The notes below the pieces were generated by a model. The model saw nothing but the letters and a program-made list of their open reading frames with translations, was not told where the DNA came from and searched no databases. This document shows, one piece after another, positions 15,542-24,613 of a stretch of 64,000 nt of DNA (positions within the stretch are counted from its first letter, which is position 1; every line of letters starts with the position of its first letter). Where the stretch lies: assembly GCF_938023125.1 (NCBI RefSeq), contig NZ_CALHDW010000002.1, positions 116,839 through 180,838 of the forward strand, in the 5' to 3' direction. Position numbers and translations under genes: made by a program. The DNA comes from an uncultured Porphyromonas sp. (GTDB taxonomy: Bacteria; Bacteroidota; Bacteroidia; Bacteroidales; Porphyromonadaceae).

Positions 15542-18241
15542 ATGAGTGACTCCATAGAAGATCTAGAGAACCCTTTCCAATCTCACGAAGTGAGTTTGTC
15601 TGAGAATAACGATTCTACACACCCTCAAGAGGAACGTGAGGCTAGTCACTCTCATCCTACCGATGTGGTGCGATTGCACTCGTTGCCACAGATGTATCGA
15701 ACTTGGTTTTTAGACTATGCTTCGTATGTGATCTTAGAGCGTGCGGTACCTCATATTGAGGACGGACTCAAGCCCGTACAGCGTCGTATCTTGTATGCTA
15801 TGCAGCTCTTCGAGAATGGGCATCTTCACAAAGTGGCGAAGATCGTGGGGCAAACTATGGCGTTTCACCCCCACGGAGATGCCTCAATTAACGATGCTCT
15901 CGTGCAATTGGGGCAGAAGGGATTTTTGGTAGATACGCAAGGAAACTGGGGGAATACACTCACAGGTGACGAAGCCGCTGCGGGTCGATACATCGAGGCC
16001 AAACTATCATCTCTAGCCTTAGAGGTCCTTTTTGATTCCAAACTTACAGAATGGAAGCGTACTTATGACGGTACTGCGGATGAGCCGGTAGCCCTCCCTG
16101 TTCGTTTCCCCCTCCTATTGGCCCAAGGGGCCGAGGGTATTGCCGTAGGGCTTTCTTCTAGGATCTATCCTCACAATCCCAAAGAATTGCTAGAAGCCGC
16201 CATTGCTTACCTTCGAGGGGAAAGCTTTGAATTGTATCCGGACTTCCCTACGGGCGGTCTTCTCGACGTGGATAAGTACAACGATGGTCACCGAGGTGGA
16301 GCCTTAAAGTGCAGAGCTAAGATTGAAAAAATAGACGATCGTGTCCTTAGCATTACGGAGCTTCCCTTTGGGAAAACGACCTCTTCTCTTATTGAGTCTA
16401 TCTTAAAGGCCAACGAAAAGGGGAAGATAAAGATCAAGCATATTGACGATATGACCGCGGCAACGGCGGATATTCGTATCCAGCTACCTGCAGGCGTGTC
16501 TACCGACAAAACAATAGATGGACTCTATGCTTTTACCGATTGCGAGGTGGGACTTTCGCCCAATGCCTGTGTAATTAAGGATGGGACTCCGGTATTCCTG
16601 GGCGTCTCAGATCTTCTCAAATATAGTGCTGATAGAACAAAAGAACTACTCGTTGCTCAGCTCAATTATCGCCTAGGCGAGGTGCAAGATGCCCTTGTAA
16701 CAGCCAGCTTAGAGCGGATCTTTATAGAGAATCGTATCTACAAGGATAAGCCCTTTGAGGAGGCGGCTTGTGAAGCGGATGCTCTAGATCATGTGCGTAA
16801 GCGTATCGAAGCCATGGAAGATCTTGTCTTTGTACGTCCTATCACGGAGGCTGACCTCAAGCGTCTTCTCGAGATCAAAATGGCTCGAATACTGCGTTTT
16901 AATATCGAAAAACACGAGGAGCGTATTGCTCAATTGATGCGTGAGGCGCAAACGATCGAGAAGCATCTCGCCCATAGCACTCAATACACCATCGATTACT
17001 ACACGCACATTCTCAAGGAGTTCGGCTCAGGCTGGACGAGAAAGACTACTATAGCTCGCTTTGGTACGATTGAGGCGACCAAGGTAATAGAAGCCACAGA
17101 AAAACTTTACTTCGATAGAGAGGGCGGCTTTGCAGGTACAGGCCTCAAGAATGCCGAGTTTGTAGCCGAGTGCTCCCTACTTGATGAGATGATTGTGATT
17201 TTCAAAAATGGTACATATCGGATCTCGAAGATAGAGGAAAAGAAGTTTATCGGCAGGGGAGAGGTACTCTACATTAATCGCTTCCGTCGCAACGATAATC
17301 GCACTATTTATAACATAATTTATCGCCAGGGAAAGAGAGGCCCTTGGTTGATAAAACGATGCAGCATCACCGGGATTAGCCGAGACAAAGACTACAATCT
17401 GATTAGTGATGAGGAGGGGTCTCGTATTACTTATTTCTCTGCGAACCCCAATGGAGAGGCAGAAACCGTACGGATTGCCCTCAAACCGCAACCTCGAATG
17501 CGTGTTTTGACCTTCGAAAAGAGCTTTAGTGAGGTACCCATCCGTGGGCGAGGCGCTAAAGGAAATCTGGTAACTCGTGCAGAAGTGCAGCGCATTACGC
17601 TAAAGCAACGAGGGGCATCTACGCTTGGGGGGCGCAAGATTTGGTTCGACCGAGACGTGATGCGGATAAATTATAATGGTCAGGGTGAGTTTATCGGAGA
17701 GTTCGAAGCCGAGGACAGACTCCTTGTCTTTGCCAAAGATGGAAGTGTCTACACCACCGATTTTGGGGAGTCGAATCACTTCCCCGAAGGCACAACCCGA
17801 GTTGAGAAATTCGATGCCAACAAGGTTTGGTCTGTGGTGTATTTTGATAGGGAGCAGGACTATTACTATCTCAAGCGTTGCCAGATAGAAGACTCAAAGA
17901 AGCCCCTTTTACTCCAAGGCGAGGGCAATGACCTCGTTGCTTATAGCGATGTGCCCTATGCTCGGTTTGCTGTGATTTTTGGAGGCCGAGACGAGGGCCG
18001 TCCAAACGAAGAGATTGAGGCTGTAGACTTTATCGGAGTAAAGAGCGTTAGGGCTAAGGGTAAGCGCTTGACTACTAGAGAGGTTGCCAAGGTAGAAGAG
18101 ATGCCTCCCCTACGCGAACCGGAACCTGCTACGGACTCTTTACCGGAGGTGGATGAGTACGACTTTTCTACTTCCGAAGATGAGGAAATGGAGGAGGAGG
18201 GCCTAAAGCAGACCTCCCTTTTTGATGATGAACTCGAGTAA
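15542..18241 (+). CDS. parC: DNA topoisomerase IV subunit A (GyrA/ParC family)
   Basis: 899 residues. An acidic N-terminal tail of about 45 residues precedes the type IIA topoisomerase breakage-reunion domain. The active-site tyrosine is in AAGRYIEAK (about residue 150), and the helix-turn-helix region holds the quinolone-determining segment MAFHPHGDASINDAL. The C-terminal part has beta-propeller-like repeats and ends in a very acidic tail. The lack of a clear GyrA box (QRRGGKG) favours ParC over GyrA; LKQRGASTLG is a weak substitute. It decatenates chromosomes together with ParE, which is not in the window. The GyrB downstream is a different type II subunit. Confidence 0.85.
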   Translation: MSDSIEDLENPFQSHEVSLSENNDSTHPQEEREASHSHPTDVVRLHSLPQMYRTWFLDYASYVILERAVPHIEDGLKPVQRRILYAMQLFENGHLHKVAKIVGQTMAFHPHGDASINDALVQLGQKGFLVDTQGNWGNTLTGDEAAAGRYIEAKLSSLALEVLFDSKLTEWKRTYDGTADEPVALPVRFPLLLAQGAEGIAVGLSSRIYPHNPKELLEAAIAYLRGESFELYPDFPTGGLLDVDKYNDGHRGGALKCRAKIEKIDDRVLSITELPFGKTTSSLIESILKANEKGKIKIKHIDDMTAATADIRIQLPAGVSTDKTIDGLYAFTDCEVGLSPNACVIKDGTPVFLGVSDLLKYSADRTKELLVAQLNYRLGEVQDALVTASLERIFIENRIYKDKPFEEAACEADALDHVRKRIEAMEDLVFVRPITEADLKRLLEIKMARILRFNIEKHEERIAQLMREAQTIEKHLAHSTQYTIDYYTHILKEFGSGWTRKTTIARFGTIEATKVIEATEKLYFDREGGFAGTGLKNAEFVAECSLLDEMIVIFKNGTYRISKIEEKKFIGRGEVLYINRFRRNDNRTIYNIIYRQGKRGPWLIKRCSITGISRDKDYNLISDEEGSRITYFSANPNGEAETVRIALKPQPRMRVLTFEKSFSEVPIRGRGAKGNLVTRAEVQRITLKQRGASTLGGRKIWFDRDVMRINYNGQGEFIGEFEAEDRLLVFAKDGSVYTTDFGESNHFPEGTTRVEKFDANKVWSVVYFDREQDYYYLKRCQIEDSKKPLLLQGEGNDLVAYSDVPYARFAVIFGGRDEGRPNEEIEAVDFIGVKSVRAKGKRLTTREVAKVEEMPPLREPEPATDSLPEVDEYDFSTSEDEEMEEEGLKQTSLFDDELE

Positions 18242-18263
18242 TTACTTTGATTTTCTTCCTTAG

Positions 18264-19133
18264 ATGAGACTTGGTTATATCACCGCCGTTTTACTACTCC
18301 TTAGAGTACTATCTCTTCCCCTTTCTGTGGCTCAAGAGCAAGATAGCTCTGCACTGCCCATAAGCACCTATACGGCTATCACTATTGGTGTGGGGGGAAT
18401 GTACAACACCGATCAGTTTTTGTCCCCTCTTCCCTATGGGGGGAGTGCTTATGAGATTGGGGTACATACAGAGACCCCTTTGGGTACTAAGCCTTGCATG
18501 ATCATGGTAGATGGTGCTTTCGATTACGCTCTTACCCTTAATCCGGCACGCAATGCCAGCATGACCTATTACCGAGCCGAATTGCATCCCCAGGTGATGT
18601 ACCTATGGAGTTTGCCCTATGATATAAAATTCTTGTTGGGCCCCGGGCTTCGCCTTGGTGGTGGCGGACGACTTCACTCTCGCAATAGTAACAACCCCGG
18701 ATCTGTGGATCTAAAAGGCGACCTTACGGTGAGTGCTCTTGCGGCATATCGTTTGCCGAGTGAGCATTGGCCCATTGCCATACGGCTCAGCACTACTTGT
18801 GGTTTGCTGGGGTTTGCCAATAGTATTGGCTATGGTCAGAGCTACTATGAACAGGCGTTTTTGGCCGGAGGTCTGATGAAGTCTTTCTCTTTTACAGCCC
18901 CCCATAATACGTTCTATTCTACCTCTCAAATGCGTATTGACATCCCGCTTTGGAACGTGTGTACGTTGCAGTTGGGGTATCGTTTGCAGTACGATTATAC
19001 CCAACTTAAAGGGTTAGAGCGTAGGCATATTCAGCATATGGGCATGGTAGGCTTTAGTTTTGAGTCCCTATCTTTTATGGGAAGGCGGGCTGCCCGAGGG
19101 GCTTCTCATCGCCCATTCCTTTTTGGTAATTGA
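18264..19133 (+). CDS. Predicted outer-membrane beta-barrel-like protein (possibly DUF3316)
   Basis: 289 residues. A signal peptide (about 1-23, ending SVAQ) is followed by a protein of alternating hydrophobic and aromatic strands with glycine-rich turns, as in outer-membrane barrels or periplasmic beta proteins. The composition resembles the Bacteroidota DUF3316 family, but I cannot confirm the match. It sits 22 bases after parC and 30 bases before the S41 protease lipoprotein, so the three may be cotranscribed. Function unknown. Confidence 0.65.
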   Translation: MRLGYITAVLLLLRVLSLPLSVAQEQDSSALPISTYTAITIGVGGMYNTDQFLSPLPYGGSAYEIGVHTETPLGTKPCMIMVDGAFDYALTLNPARNASMTYYRAELHPQVMYLWSLPYDIKFLLGPGLRLGGGGRLHSRNSNNPGSVDLKGDLTVSALAAYRLPSEHWPIAIRLSTTCGLLGFANSIGYGQSYYEQAFLAGGLMKSFSFTAPHNTFYSTSQMRIDIPLWNVCTLQLGYRLQYDYTQLKGLERRHIQHMGMVGFSFESLSFMGRRAARGASHRPFLFGN

Positions 19134-19163
19134 TGCTAACCCTTACTTTCTACTCCGGTATAT

Positions 19164-20225
19164 ATGAAACGAGTTCTGAGTTTTTTCTTCCTTTCTTTAC
19201 TAGCCTTTAGCTGTACAACTAAGGAGCATTATACCTCCTCGCCTATAGCTAATTATAGAGCTCTTTGGGAGGTACTAGACAAGGGCTATTGCTACTTTGA
19301 CGAAAAGCTTCCGCAAGACTCTTCTTGGCAGGATATGTACAATAAGTATCTTCCTCTTGTAGCCAACGATATGGGGCAAGACTCGCTATTTAATGTGATG
19401 GCGATGCTTCTCTCCGAGCTAAAAGATGGGCATGTAAATCTCGTCGCTCCCTTCGATATTAGCCGCTATTCACGCTGGTACAGCGATTATCCTAGCCAGC
19501 TGGATGCTTCTGTTCGGAGGCGTTATTTAGGAGAGGCCTACCGAATTGCGGGGGGGATTCACTATGCTCCCATCTCTTATCAAGACCATGCAAAGGATAG
19601 CATTGGCTATATCGTCTATACGAGTTTCACGAGTTCTCTGTCGGAGGCGGGTGTCTCTTCGGCTTTTGCTCGTCTGGCAAAGTGTAAAGCCCTAATCATT
19701 GATATCCGAGGAAATGGGGGAGGGTATGTTTCCTATTCCTCGTTTTTGGCGTCCCACTTTACGGATAAGAGAGTTCTTACGGGCTATATGCGCCATAAGA
19801 CGGGCCCCGGTCATAGAGATTTTTCGGCCCCGGCCCCGGTTTATCTCGACACCCTAAAGGCGGGGATAAAGTGGCTACGTCCGGTGGTTGTCTTGACCAA
19901 TAGGGGCGTATATAGTGCTGCTAACGATTTTACTATGAACATGAAAAATCTTCCATTGGTTACCATCATGGGGGATCAGACCGGTGGCGGTGGCGGCGTG
20001 CCTCGCAGCAGTGAGCTACCTAATGGCTGGGCCGTGCGTTATTCGGCCTCAGTGGTAACCGATGCCGATGACCAGCAGGTAGAGTTTGGTATTCTCCCGC
20101 ACTACAAGGTGGAACTCAAGTCCGCAGATGTGGCCCAAGGGAAGGATACATTGATAGAAGAGGCGATTGCCTACCTCAATCGTACTACAAAGGAATACCG
20201 CTTGACGGGTGTATATAAGAAGTGA
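19164..20225 (+). CDS. S41-family (C-terminal processing type) protease lipoprotein
   Basis: 353 residues. The signal peptide ends in the lipobox LLAFSC, so Cys17 would be lipidated. An N-terminal helical region contains ELKDGHVNL, a typical tail-specific-protease substrate region. The S41 core has LIIDIRGNGGG (about 178-188) and the nucleophilic serine in GVYSAAND (about 251). No PDZ domain is evident, placing it with the short PDZ-less S41 proteases common in Bacteroidota. It is likely periplasmic or surface-exposed; substrates are unknown. Its neighbour upstream is a barrel-like protein. Confidence 0.85.
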   Translation: MKRVLSFFFLSLLAFSCTTKEHYTSSPIANYRALWEVLDKGYCYFDEKLPQDSSWQDMYNKYLPLVANDMGQDSLFNVMAMLLSELKDGHVNLVAPFDISRYSRWYSDYPSQLDASVRRRYLGEAYRIAGGIHYAPISYQDHAKDSIGYIVYTSFTSSLSEAGVSSAFARLAKCKALIIDIRGNGGGYVSYSSFLASHFTDKRVLTGYMRHKTGPGHRDFSAPAPVYLDTLKAGIKWLRPVVVLTNRGVYSAANDFTMNMKNLPLVTIMGDQTGGGGGVPRSSELPNGWAVRYSASVVTDADDQQVEFGILPHYKVELKSADVAQGKDTLIEEAIAYLNRTTKEYRLTGVYKK

Positions 20226-20250
20226 TAATAACTAAGCAATAACAATAGAT

Positions 20251-22194
20251 ATGAAGCAAGGATATGTAAAGGTAGCAGCTGCCGTACCCTACGTTAAGGT
20301 GGCAGATTGTTACTACAACGTAGAGCGCATCAGCGAAATGGTGCATCAGGCGGATGCACAAGGGGTGGAGATTGTCACCTTCCCCGAGTTGTCCGTTACG
20401 GGGTATACATGTGGTGACCTTTTTTTGCAGCCTTTCCTCCTAGACGAGGCTAATGCAGCCCTCTGTCAATTGGTGCAAGATACGGCTGATACCCATGCGC
20501 TTGTAATTGTGGGGATGCCCGTGCGAGTGGAAGAGAAACTTTTCAATAGTGCTGTGGTCTTCCAGCAAGGTCGTATCCTAGGAGCTATTCCCAAAACCTA
20601 CCTCCCCAACTATCGGGAGTTCCAAGAAAAGCGTTGGTTCTCCCCCAGTGATGTCCTTCAATACAAGACCGTAAGGATAGGCGATCATATCGTGCCCATA
20701 GGCCGTAACATCCTTTTCCGCTCCGGAAGAGTGGGGATTGGTATCGAGATATGCGAGGATATGTGGACGCCCTATACCCCGGGTACTCGCCTCAGCCTCT
20801 ATGGCGCACACATTATTTTTAACCTATCGGCCAGCAATGAGAATGCCGGTAAGCACAACTATTTGCGCTCCATTATCAGCGGATTGTCTTCTCAAGGATT
20901 GTGTGGTTACGTCTATGTTTCGTGCGGATATGGAGAGAGCTCTACCGACCTCGTTTACACGGGTAAGGCCTTTATTTCTGAGATCGGGAAGATTGTAAAG
21001 GAGATGAAACGCTTCGAGTATTGCGAGCGAATGATCGTGAGCGATATCGACGTGTCTCACGTACAGACGGAGCGACTCCTCAATAGTAGTTTCAAGTCGG
21101 CCGTCTCCCATTTTACCCAAGAGGAGCTAACGGAGATTCCTTTTGCCCTCAGGAGCGAAGAGGAGTCTGCACCGGTGGATCGTCCCATCGAGCGCAATCC
21201 CTTTATGCCTACGGGTGTAGACCCCGACGAGCGTTGCGAAGAGATGTTCCAAATCCAGGTTTGTGGGTTGGTACAGCGGTTGCGTCACATGAAGGCAGAG
21301 CATGCCGTCATTGGCATTTCCGGAGGTCTCGACTCTACATTGGCCCTGCTTGTTACAGTACGAGCTTTTGACATACTCGGCTTGCCCCATAGTAACATAA
21401 TTGGGGTTACGATGCCCGGCTTTGGCACCTCTATGCGCACTCGGGAGAATGCGCATAAGATGATGAGGCATTTGGGCGTTACCCTGCAAGAAATTGATAT
21501 TACGGAGGCATGTATGCAACACTTTGCCGCTATCGGGCATGACCCCAAAGTGCATGATACCACCTACGAAAATGTACAGGCTCGCGAGCGTACCCAGCTG
21601 CTAATGGATATTGCCAATCGCTATAATGCCCCTGTGATTGGTACGGGAGACCTCTCGGAGATTGCCCTTGGTTGGTGTACCTACAATGGGGACCATATGT
21701 CGATGTATTCGGTCAATGCAACCGTTGCCAAAACCTCTGTTGCACTCATTATTGATTGGCATGCTCGAGTGCTTTCGCATGGAGATGAGGTGCTCAAAAA
21801 GACGCTTCTTGATGTGGTTGCCACTCCCATTAGTCCCGAATTGATACCGGGAGTTAATGGAGACGAACCCCACCAGAAGACGCAGGAGGCAATTGGCCCC
21901 TACGAGTTGCACGACTTCTTTATCTATCACTTCCTCTTTAAGAAGAATCAGCCGAGTAAGATATTCTATCTTGCACGTGTAGCGTTTGAGGGCATCTATC
22001 CTCCCTCGATGATTAAGCGTTATATGCTACTTTTCTTCCGCCGCTTCTTCAGCCAGCAGTACAAACGTAATTGTATGCCCGATGGACCTAAGGTGGGAGC
22101 GGTAAGTCTCTCTCCCCGAGGAGAATGGCGTATGCCTAGCGATGCTGTTAGCTCAATGTGGATTAGAGAGATTGAGCAACTCCCCGAGGACTAA
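20251..22194 (+). CDS. nadE: Glutamine-dependent NAD+ synthetase
   Basis: 647 residues, the two-domain form. The N-terminal nitrilase-like glutaminase has its Glu (FPELSVTGY), Lys (PKTYLPNY) and Cys (GIEICEDMW) residues. The C-terminal ATP-pyrophosphatase domain has the P-loop SGGLDST (about 356-362) and SVNATVAKTSVA. It amidates nicotinate adenine dinucleotide to NAD, using ammonia from glutamine. It completes the pathway begun by nadB, nadC and nadA elsewhere in the window. A strong terminator follows at 22265-22310. Confidence 0.94.
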   Translation: MKQGYVKVAAAVPYVKVADCYYNVERISEMVHQADAQGVEIVTFPELSVTGYTCGDLFLQPFLLDEANAALCQLVQDTADTHALVIVGMPVRVEEKLFNSAVVFQQGRILGAIPKTYLPNYREFQEKRWFSPSDVLQYKTVRIGDHIVPIGRNILFRSGRVGIGIEICEDMWTPYTPGTRLSLYGAHIIFNLSASNENAGKHNYLRSIISGLSSQGLCGYVYVSCGYGESSTDLVYTGKAFISEIGKIVKEMKRFEYCERMIVSDIDVSHVQTERLLNSSFKSAVSHFTQEELTEIPFALRSEEESAPVDRPIERNPFMPTGVDPDERCEEMFQIQVCGLVQRLRHMKAEHAVIGISGGLDSTLALLVTVRAFDILGLPHSNIIGVTMPGFGTSMRTRENAHKMMRHLGVTLQEIDITEACMQHFAAIGHDPKVHDTTYENVQARERTQLLMDIANRYNAPVIGTGDLSEIALGWCTYNGDHMSMYSVNATVAKTSVALIIDWHARVLSHGDEVLKKTLLDVVATPISPELIPGVNGDEPHQKTQEAIGPYELHDFFIYHFLFKKNQPSKIFYLARVAFEGIYPPSMIKRYMLLFFRRFFSQQYKRNCMPDGPKVGAVSLSPRGEWRMPSDAVSSMWIREIEQLPED

Positions 22195-22264
22195 TCCTCC
22201 GTCCCCTATCTCCCCGAGAGTAACTTGCTTTTAGAGTTTGCTCTCGCCGAGTGGTGAGTTTACT

Positions 22265-22310
22265 CCGCAGCCTATTCTCAAAAGGGAAATAGGCTGCGGA
22301 TTTTCTTTTT
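22265..22310 (+). terminator. Rho-independent terminator after nadE
   Basis: CCGCAGCCTATT (22265-22276) pairs perfectly with AATAGGCTGCGG (22288-22299), followed by ATTTTCTTTTT. This is the strongest terminator in the window. Confidence 0.85.
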
Positions 22311-22511
22311 CTTGGGTAGTAAATTTTCTTTTTTCAGCCGGTTTGTCCCTCTCTTTCTGGCTAGATTTCCTAGAGTTTTTGGTCAGTTCCCTTTAGGAGC
22401 TCTGAAGATGCTATTTCCCTTCTTCGGAGAGAGGTGTGTGCTGCGACTCTGTTATACTTTGTTTTATGCCGTGTGGAGTGGGGTGAATGCGGGATTTTTC
22501 ACCTGTAATCA
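22311..22511. other. Gene-free stretch between nadE and gyrB
   Basis: No gene is supported. A 70-codon open frame at 22312-22524 begins inside the terminator tail and runs into the gyrB promoter, so it is not credible. I see no RNA gene here. Confidence 0.5.
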
Positions 22512-22543
22512 TTTGTCAGAATAGTAATATTTCGCTATCTTTG
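22512..22543 (+). promoter_or_regulatory. gyrB promoter, full Bacteroidota consensus
   Basis: TTTG (22512-22515), 20 bases, then TATCTTTG (22536-22543): both boxes and the spacing match the Bacteroidota primary sigma factor consensus exactly. Transcription would start near 22550, leaving a leader of about 75 bases before the gyrB ATG. Confidence 0.75.
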
Positions 22544-22623
22544 TAGAGATATTGATAGGTGTGCCTATTCCTAAGAAATAGGGTGTAGGGCACCTTTTTT
22601 GAAGAAGAAAGCAAGAGAGCACT

Positions 22624-24585
22624 ATGAGCGACGAAAATAATAAGTCAACGGAGCAGCAAGAGTATTCTGCCGGTAGTATTCAGGTCCTTGAAGGGTTGGA
22701 GGCCGTGCGCAAACGCCCTGCCATGTACATTGGCGACATCAGTGAGAAAGGGTTGCATCACCTTGTTTATGAGGTGGTAGACAACTCCATTGACGAAGCT
22801 CTTGCAGGGTATTGTACAGATGTCAAGGTTACGATCCTTGAGGATAATTCGATCTCTGTAGAGGATAACGGCCGTGGTATCCCTGTGGATATCCACCCCA
22901 AAGAGGGGCGTAGTGCCCTAGAGGTGGTAATGACCGTATTGCATGCCGGGGGTAAGTTTGACAAAGGCTCCTATAAGGTATCCGGTGGTCTCCATGGGGT
23001 AGGGGTCTCTTGCGTAAATGCTCTATCTACGCATCTTAGAGCCGATGTTTACCGAGATGGTAAGCATTTTGTGCAAGAGTTTTCTAAGGGCAAGCCGCTC
23101 TACTCTGTAAAAGAGGTGGGAGAAAGCGACCGCACAGGTACTACGGTTACCTTTACTCCGGATAATACCATTTTTACGGTTTCTACCTATCAGTTTAAGA
23201 TCTTAGCGCACCGCCTGCGAGAGTTGGCCTTCTTGAATGCTGGACTTCGCCTCTCTCTTACTGATTTGCGTCAGCGAGATGAGGAGGGGAATCCCTTGAC
23301 AGAGGTTTTCTACTCAGAGGATGGTCTCAAGGAGTTTGTGCGTTTCATCGATCAGAGTAAGGTCAATTTGCTAGACGATGTTATTCATATCAAGAATGAC
23401 AAAGGAGAGGTGCCCATCGAGGTGGCAATGACCTACAACCAAGACTATCAGGAGAATGTATACTCCTATGTTAATGATATTAATACCATAGAGGGGGGGA
23501 CGCATCTAACCGGTTTCCGCCGTGCCCTCACTCGTACTCTCAAGCAGTATGCTACGGACTCTAAAATGCTTGAGAAGGTAAAAGTAAACGTGGAGGGCGA
23601 CGACTTCCGCGAAGGGCTCACGGCCGTAATCAGCATTAAGGTGGCAGAGCCTCAGTTTGAGGGACAAACGAAAACCAAGCTGGGGAATAGCGAGGTAATC
23701 GGTATTGTAGAGAGTGCTGTAAGCGAAGCCCTTGCGATCTACCTAGAGGAGCACCCACAGCAGGCTAAGGCAATTGTTGATAAGGTAGTGCTCGCAGCTC
23801 AGGCTCGTCATGCCGCAGCGAATGCTCGTAAATTGGTGCTTCGCAAAAGCCCGCTAGCCGCAGGTGGTCTACCCGGTAAGCTCTCGGACTGTACAAGCAA
23901 AGACCCTGCCAAGTGTGAGATCTTCTTAGTGGAAGGGGACTCGGCAGGTGGAACGGCAAAGCAAGGGCGTGACCGCATGTACCAAGCTATCCTACCCTTG
24001 CGAGGGAAGATCCTCAATGTGGAGAAAGCTATGCAGCATAAAGTGCTTGATAGCCAAGAGATTCGCAATATATATACCGCTCTTGGAGTTACTATTGGTA
24101 CAGAAGAGGATAGCAAAGCCCTTAACCTCTCCAAACTTCGTTACCACAAGATTATTATTATGACCGACGCCGATGTGGACGGCAGTCATATCGCTACTTT
24201 GATTCTTACTTTCTTCTTCCGCAATATGCGCTCCCTTATAGATAACGGATATGTCTATTTGGCTACACCTCCTCTCTATCTCTGTCGTAAGGGTAAGGAG
24301 CAGGCTTATTGCTGGACGGAGCAGCAGCGTAGGGCTTTTATCGATAAGTATGCCGATGGCAACGAAAGCCGCGTGCATGTACAGCGTTACAAAGGTCTTG
24401 GGGAGATGATGGAAGAGCAACTTTGGGAGACAACCATGAATCCCGAAAATCGCATTCTAAAGCAGATCACCATAGAGAGTGCGGCGAGTGCAGACCGCAC
24501 GTTCTCGATGCTCATGGGAGAGGATGTACCTCCTCGTCGGGAGTTTATCGAAGATAACGCTACCTATGCTCGCATCGACGCTTAG
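22624..24585 (+). CDS. gyrB: DNA gyrase subunit B
   Basis: 653 residues. A GHKL ATPase domain (YEVVDNSIDEALAGY, then DNGRGIPVD and GGLHGVGVSCVNALS) is followed by the transducer and the Toprim domain with EGDSAGG and the metal-binding DADVDGSH. The end QRYKGLGEMMEEQLWETTMNP is typical of gyrase B and of the shorter form found in Bacteroidota. With GyrA, which is not in this window, it introduces negative supercoils using ATP. It could be mistaken for ParE, but GYCTDVKVTI and KLADCTSKDP-like segments favour GyrB. Confidence 0.93.
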   Translation: MSDENNKSTEQQEYSAGSIQVLEGLEAVRKRPAMYIGDISEKGLHHLVYEVVDNSIDEALAGYCTDVKVTILEDNSISVEDNGRGIPVDIHPKEGRSALEVVMTVLHAGGKFDKGSYKVSGGLHGVGVSCVNALSTHLRADVYRDGKHFVQEFSKGKPLYSVKEVGESDRTGTTVTFTPDNTIFTVSTYQFKILAHRLRELAFLNAGLRLSLTDLRQRDEEGNPLTEVFYSEDGLKEFVRFIDQSKVNLLDDVIHIKNDKGEVPIEVAMTYNQDYQENVYSYVNDINTIEGGTHLTGFRRALTRTLKQYATDSKMLEKVKVNVEGDDFREGLTAVISIKVAEPQFEGQTKTKLGNSEVIGIVESAVSEALAIYLEEHPQQAKAIVDKVVLAAQARHAAANARKLVLRKSPLAAGGLPGKLSDCTSKDPAKCEIFLVEGDSAGGTAKQGRDRMYQAILPLRGKILNVEKAMQHKVLDSQEIRNIYTALGVTIGTEEDSKALNLSKLRYHKIIIMTDADVDGSHIATLILTFFFRNMRSLIDNGYVYLATPPLYLCRKGKEQAYCWTEQQRRAFIDKYADGNESRVHVQRYKGLGEMMEEQLWETTMNPENRILKQITIESAASADRTFSMLMGEDVPPRREFIEDNATYARIDA

Positions 24586-24613
24586 TTCATCTTCTTGGAC
24601 TGACCTATCTCCT

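Noticed and set aside
15542..18241. Calling this gene gyrA
   Set aside because: The GyrA box is not evident, and Bacteroidota ParC has this size and tail. The call remains ParC with some uncertainty.
22312..22524. Plus-strand open frame of 70 codons before gyrB
   Set aside because: It begins in the nadE terminator tail and overlaps the gyrB -33 box.
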